From NCBI RefSeq assembly GCF_000025525.1, contig NC_013887.1, positions 754,729 to 818,728 on the forward strand: a DNA stretch of 64,000 bases. Direction: 5' to 3'. The stretch comes from Methanocaldococcus sp. FS406-22. GTDB taxonomy: Archaea; AGJL01; Methanococci; Methanococcales; Methanocaldococcaceae. Positions 62,267 to 64,000 of this stretch are shown here, one piece after another. The first letter of the stretch is position 1; every line of letters starts with the position of its first letter. A program made the translations under genes and the position numbers. Under the pieces are notes generated by a model, which was given only the letters and a program-made list of their open reading frames with translations, made no database searches and was not told the DNA's origin.

Positions 62267-62742
62267 TTAGCTCTTCAACTCTATCCTTGTAATATAATAC
62301 AACTGCCTTTTTGAAAATACTGCTGTGTAAAATCCAACAAAGGCAGAAACTACTGTTGATATTATTTCAATTATTAGCTGTGAAGAAGAAAGAGTAGGAG
62401 AACCCAAAGGTGCTGAATTTAAACATCCGACAAGGTATTTTATTAAAATAAATGGAAGTTGCACAATAAAACTTATTACTATAACAATATTGGTACAATC
62501 ATAAAGATTATTAAGAGTATAACAACTCCAATCCAATATAAAAAACCTCTTTTAAGTAAATCAGCAACATTGTCCCAGTCAGGGAGGATATCATAATTTT
62601 CAACAGTTGTTTTCATTACTCTAACATAGTAGCCATCAACTATAAAACTTATAATTAACGCAATTAAAAATCCAAAACCTCCAATGACTAATAAAGACGA
62701 TAACGTTAAAGAGTTGGTTACATACTCCTCAAATTTTCCCAT
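62267..62742 (-). pseudogene. DUF4013-like membrane protein with a frameshift
   Basis: The upstream frame (from 62742) reads MGKFEEYVTNSLTLSSLLVIGGFGFLIALIISFIVDGYYVRVMKTTVEN...RGFLYWIGVVILLIIFMIVPILL then stops near 62479. A second frame, offset by one base, continues with NIVIVISFIVQLPFILIKYLVG...AFVGFYTAVFSKRQLYYI to 62267. The hydrophobic pattern and the RGFLYWIG motif suggest a DUF4013 protein broken by a one-base change near 62480-62490. Programmed frameshifting or a sequencing error are alternatives. Confidence 0.65.
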
Positions 62743-62939
62743 TCTAACCCTCAGTTTTTGACAGTATTTATTTTGGAATATTTGGAATATTATTATAATA
62801 TATTTAATTTTGTAATTATTATATTGTTATTTTAGTTTATTTAAATCTTATGGACACATTATTACATACATATATTTAAATATATCAATAAATATAGTAA
62901 ATAAAAAATATGTGTGGGGGAGGGGTGTTTAACTGTAAA

Positions 62940-63023
62940 TTTTGTTAATCCACTGGAGCCGGCCCCTTATGGCGCGGGTTATCAGCGGTGAGGTGGGGGG
63001 CTCACCACTATCCCACCCGCGCC
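62940..63023 (-). ncRNA. Strong-hairpin RNA candidate upstream of hdrA
   Basis: GGCGCGGG (62971-62978) pairs with CCCGCGCC (63016-63023). An inner helix GGTGAG/CTCACC leaves internal loops TTATCAGC and ACTATCCCA on the plus strand. On the minus strand TTTATATA (about 63045-63053) lies some 25 bp before the GGCGCGGG, as for archaeal stable RNA genes. The minus transcript continues through ATAAGGGGCCGGCTCC. An AUA directly after the lower stem and two open pocket strands fit a one-hairpin H/ACA guide, but no K-turn is evident. It is not a tRNA. Confidence 0.55.
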
Positions 63024-63147
63024 AACTTGTTATTACAAACTTTACCTATATAAACTTTTCGATACAAAAAACTTTAATTATATTAAAATATTCTTAAATT
63101 AAATAGAACTATTAGATTATTTAATAACTTCCATTAGGCAGTTTAAG

Positions 63148-63163
63148 AATATATATTTTTATA
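63148..63163 (+). promoter_or_regulatory. Promoter region of hdrA
   Basis: An AT-only run AATATATATTTTTATA lies about 50-65 bp before the hdrA ATG, with a good spacing for a short 5' leader. No SECIS-like element is obvious in the leader. Confidence 0.45.
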
Positions 63164-63213
63164 GTTATCTACCTAATTAATTGATTGTGATTTCTATTCT
63201 TGGAGGTGAATCT

Positions 63214-64000
63214 ATGTCCCCAAGAGTTGGGGTATTTGTCTGTTACTGTGGAGCGAACATCAACGGTGTTGTTGATTGTGAAGCAGTAAGAGATTTTGCT
63301 GAAAAATTAGATGGCGTGGTTGTAGCTAAGACATATCCTTTTATGTGTGCTGACCCAGGACAAAACTTGATTAAAGAGGCAATAAAGGAATACAACCTCG
63401 ATAGAGTTGTTGTTGCTGCATGTACACCAAAAATTCACGAACCTACTTTTAGAAATTGTATAAAAGAAGCAGGTTTATCTCCATATTACTTGGAGTTTGT
63501 TAATATCAGAGAGCATTGTTCATTTGTCCACATGCATGAACCAGAAAAAGCAACTAAAAAAGCAATGGAGTTAGTTGCAGGTGCTGTTGAAAGAGCTAAG
63601 AGATTAGAAGATGTTCCACAAAAAGTTGTAGACGTTGATAAATCTTGCCTAATCATTGGAGGAGGTATTGCTGGAATTCAGGCAGCCCTTGACTTAGGAG
63701 ACCAAGGGTATAAAGTATATTTAGCTGAAAAAGAGCCATCAATTGGAGGTAGGATGGCTCAGCTTGCTAAGACATTCCCAACTGATGACTGTGCGCTGTG
63801 AATTTTGGCCCCAAAGATGGTTAGCGTTGCAAACCACCCCAATGTTGAACTCATTACCTATGCTGAAGTTAAAAATGTTGAAGGATACATTGGAAACTTC
63901 GAAGTTACAATTGAAAAGAAACCAAGATACGTTGATGAAAATATCTGTACAGGATGTGGGGCTTGTGCCGCAGTATGTCCAATAGAAGTGCCAAACGAGT
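63214..64000 (+). CDS. hdrA: Heterodisulfide reductase subunit A, selenoprotein (3' end cut by window)
   Basis: The start is the ATG after GGAGGTGAAT. The N-terminus [18 protein letters not shown] carries the HdrA cysteine pair, VMCADPGQ and [11 protein letters not shown] follow, and [38 protein letters not shown] is the FAD-binding motif. Codon 196 is TGA; the frame continues past it with [23 protein letters not shown] and a ferredoxin motif [11 protein letters not shown] up to the window edge. HdrA bifurcates electrons between ferredoxin and the CoM-CoB heterodisulfide. Confidence 0.96.
63799..63801 (+). other. Selenocysteine codon (TGA) in hdrA
   Basis: The context is PTDDCAL-TGA-ILAPKM. 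Most HdrA proteins have Cys at this position, which binds the Fe-S cluster near FAD. M. jannaschii HdrA is an established selenoprotein. The SECIS element is expected in the 3' UTR, beyond this window. Confidence 0.93.

Noticed and set aside
62940-63023. tRNA gene or hdrA SECIS element
   Set aside because: There is no T-loop GTTCRA or D-loop pattern, the stem pairs as one hairpin, and the predicted transcript runs away from hdrA and lies before its promoter.
63743-63985. 80-codon frame after the hdrA TGA as a separate gene
   Set aside because: It is in a different frame from the conserved HdrA sequence, which continues through the TGA; the selenocysteine reading explains the data.

Overview
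The window comes from a very AT-rich, compact genome of a hyperthermophilic methanogenic archaeon of the genus Methanocaldococcus. The evidence is a tungsten-type formylmethanofuran dehydrogenase operon, coenzyme M synthesis (comB), an HdrA whose reading frame runs through an in-frame TGA at a selenocysteine position, archaeal RPA, RNase P p30, PAN, Cdc48 and TFS, and GGTGAT-type ribosome binding sites before almost every gene. From memory of M. jannaschii locus order, most genes follow the MJ1134-MJ1190 stretch, but the left 3.5 kb matches MJ1526-MJ1532. The CRISPR array at 4-5.2 kb therefore sits at a likely synteny breakpoint, which suggests a relative of M. jannaschii rather than the type strain.

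Layout. 0-3.5 kb: hisA (cut by the window edge), rimI, ogt, tpiA and two conserved hypothetical genes. 3.5-5.6 kb: CRISPR leader, a 19-repeat array without cas genes, and directly after it a 346-bp IS200/IS605-like element that encodes a structured RNA instead of a protein. 5.7-16.7 kb: housekeeping genes (scpA, moaC, elp3, rnp3, comB, a Get3/ArsA ATPase, cbiG) and a tandem pair of MscS channels. 16.7-20.7 kb: an accessory island with a trypsin-like protease, a small protein resembling the protease pro-region, a gene split by a TnpB-only transposon, and a structured RNA candidate. 20.8-33.7 kb: GAPDH, TFS, nudF, TPR and HD proteins, a radical SAM protein, Cdc48 with an ATPase-less N-domain paralogue, and a tRNA thiolation enzyme, with several miniature transposons between them. 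34-41 kb: RPA, gatA, a RelBE-type toxin-antitoxin pair and an HTH regulator. 41.2-46.3 kb: the fwd operon for the first step of methanogenesis. 46.4-53.3 kb: pyrG, aroC, PAN, a glycosyltransferase, a permease and ribL. 53.3-64 kb: a second copy of the RNA-bearing element, an orphan solute-binding lipoprotein, ribC, a tungsten aldehyde oxidoreductase beside a tungstate-binding protein, an ADP-ribosylglycohydrolase, a frameshifted membrane protein and the start of selenoprotein HdrA.

The most unusual content is non-coding or mobile. Three related non-autonomous elements (5.3, 28.5 and 53.5 kb) share ends; in two of them an internal RNA has diverged by paired, compensatory changes, which indicates selection on RNA structure. 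Two unrelated multi-hairpin insertions are flanked by direct repeats with 11-bp perfect cores. A TnpB transposon split a gene and has a 299-bp deletion derivative 9 kb away that keeps the RNA-coding 3' end. At least three further structured RNA candidates lie in intergenic gaps at 19.4, 33.8 and 63.0 kb. I found no tRNA or rRNA genes.
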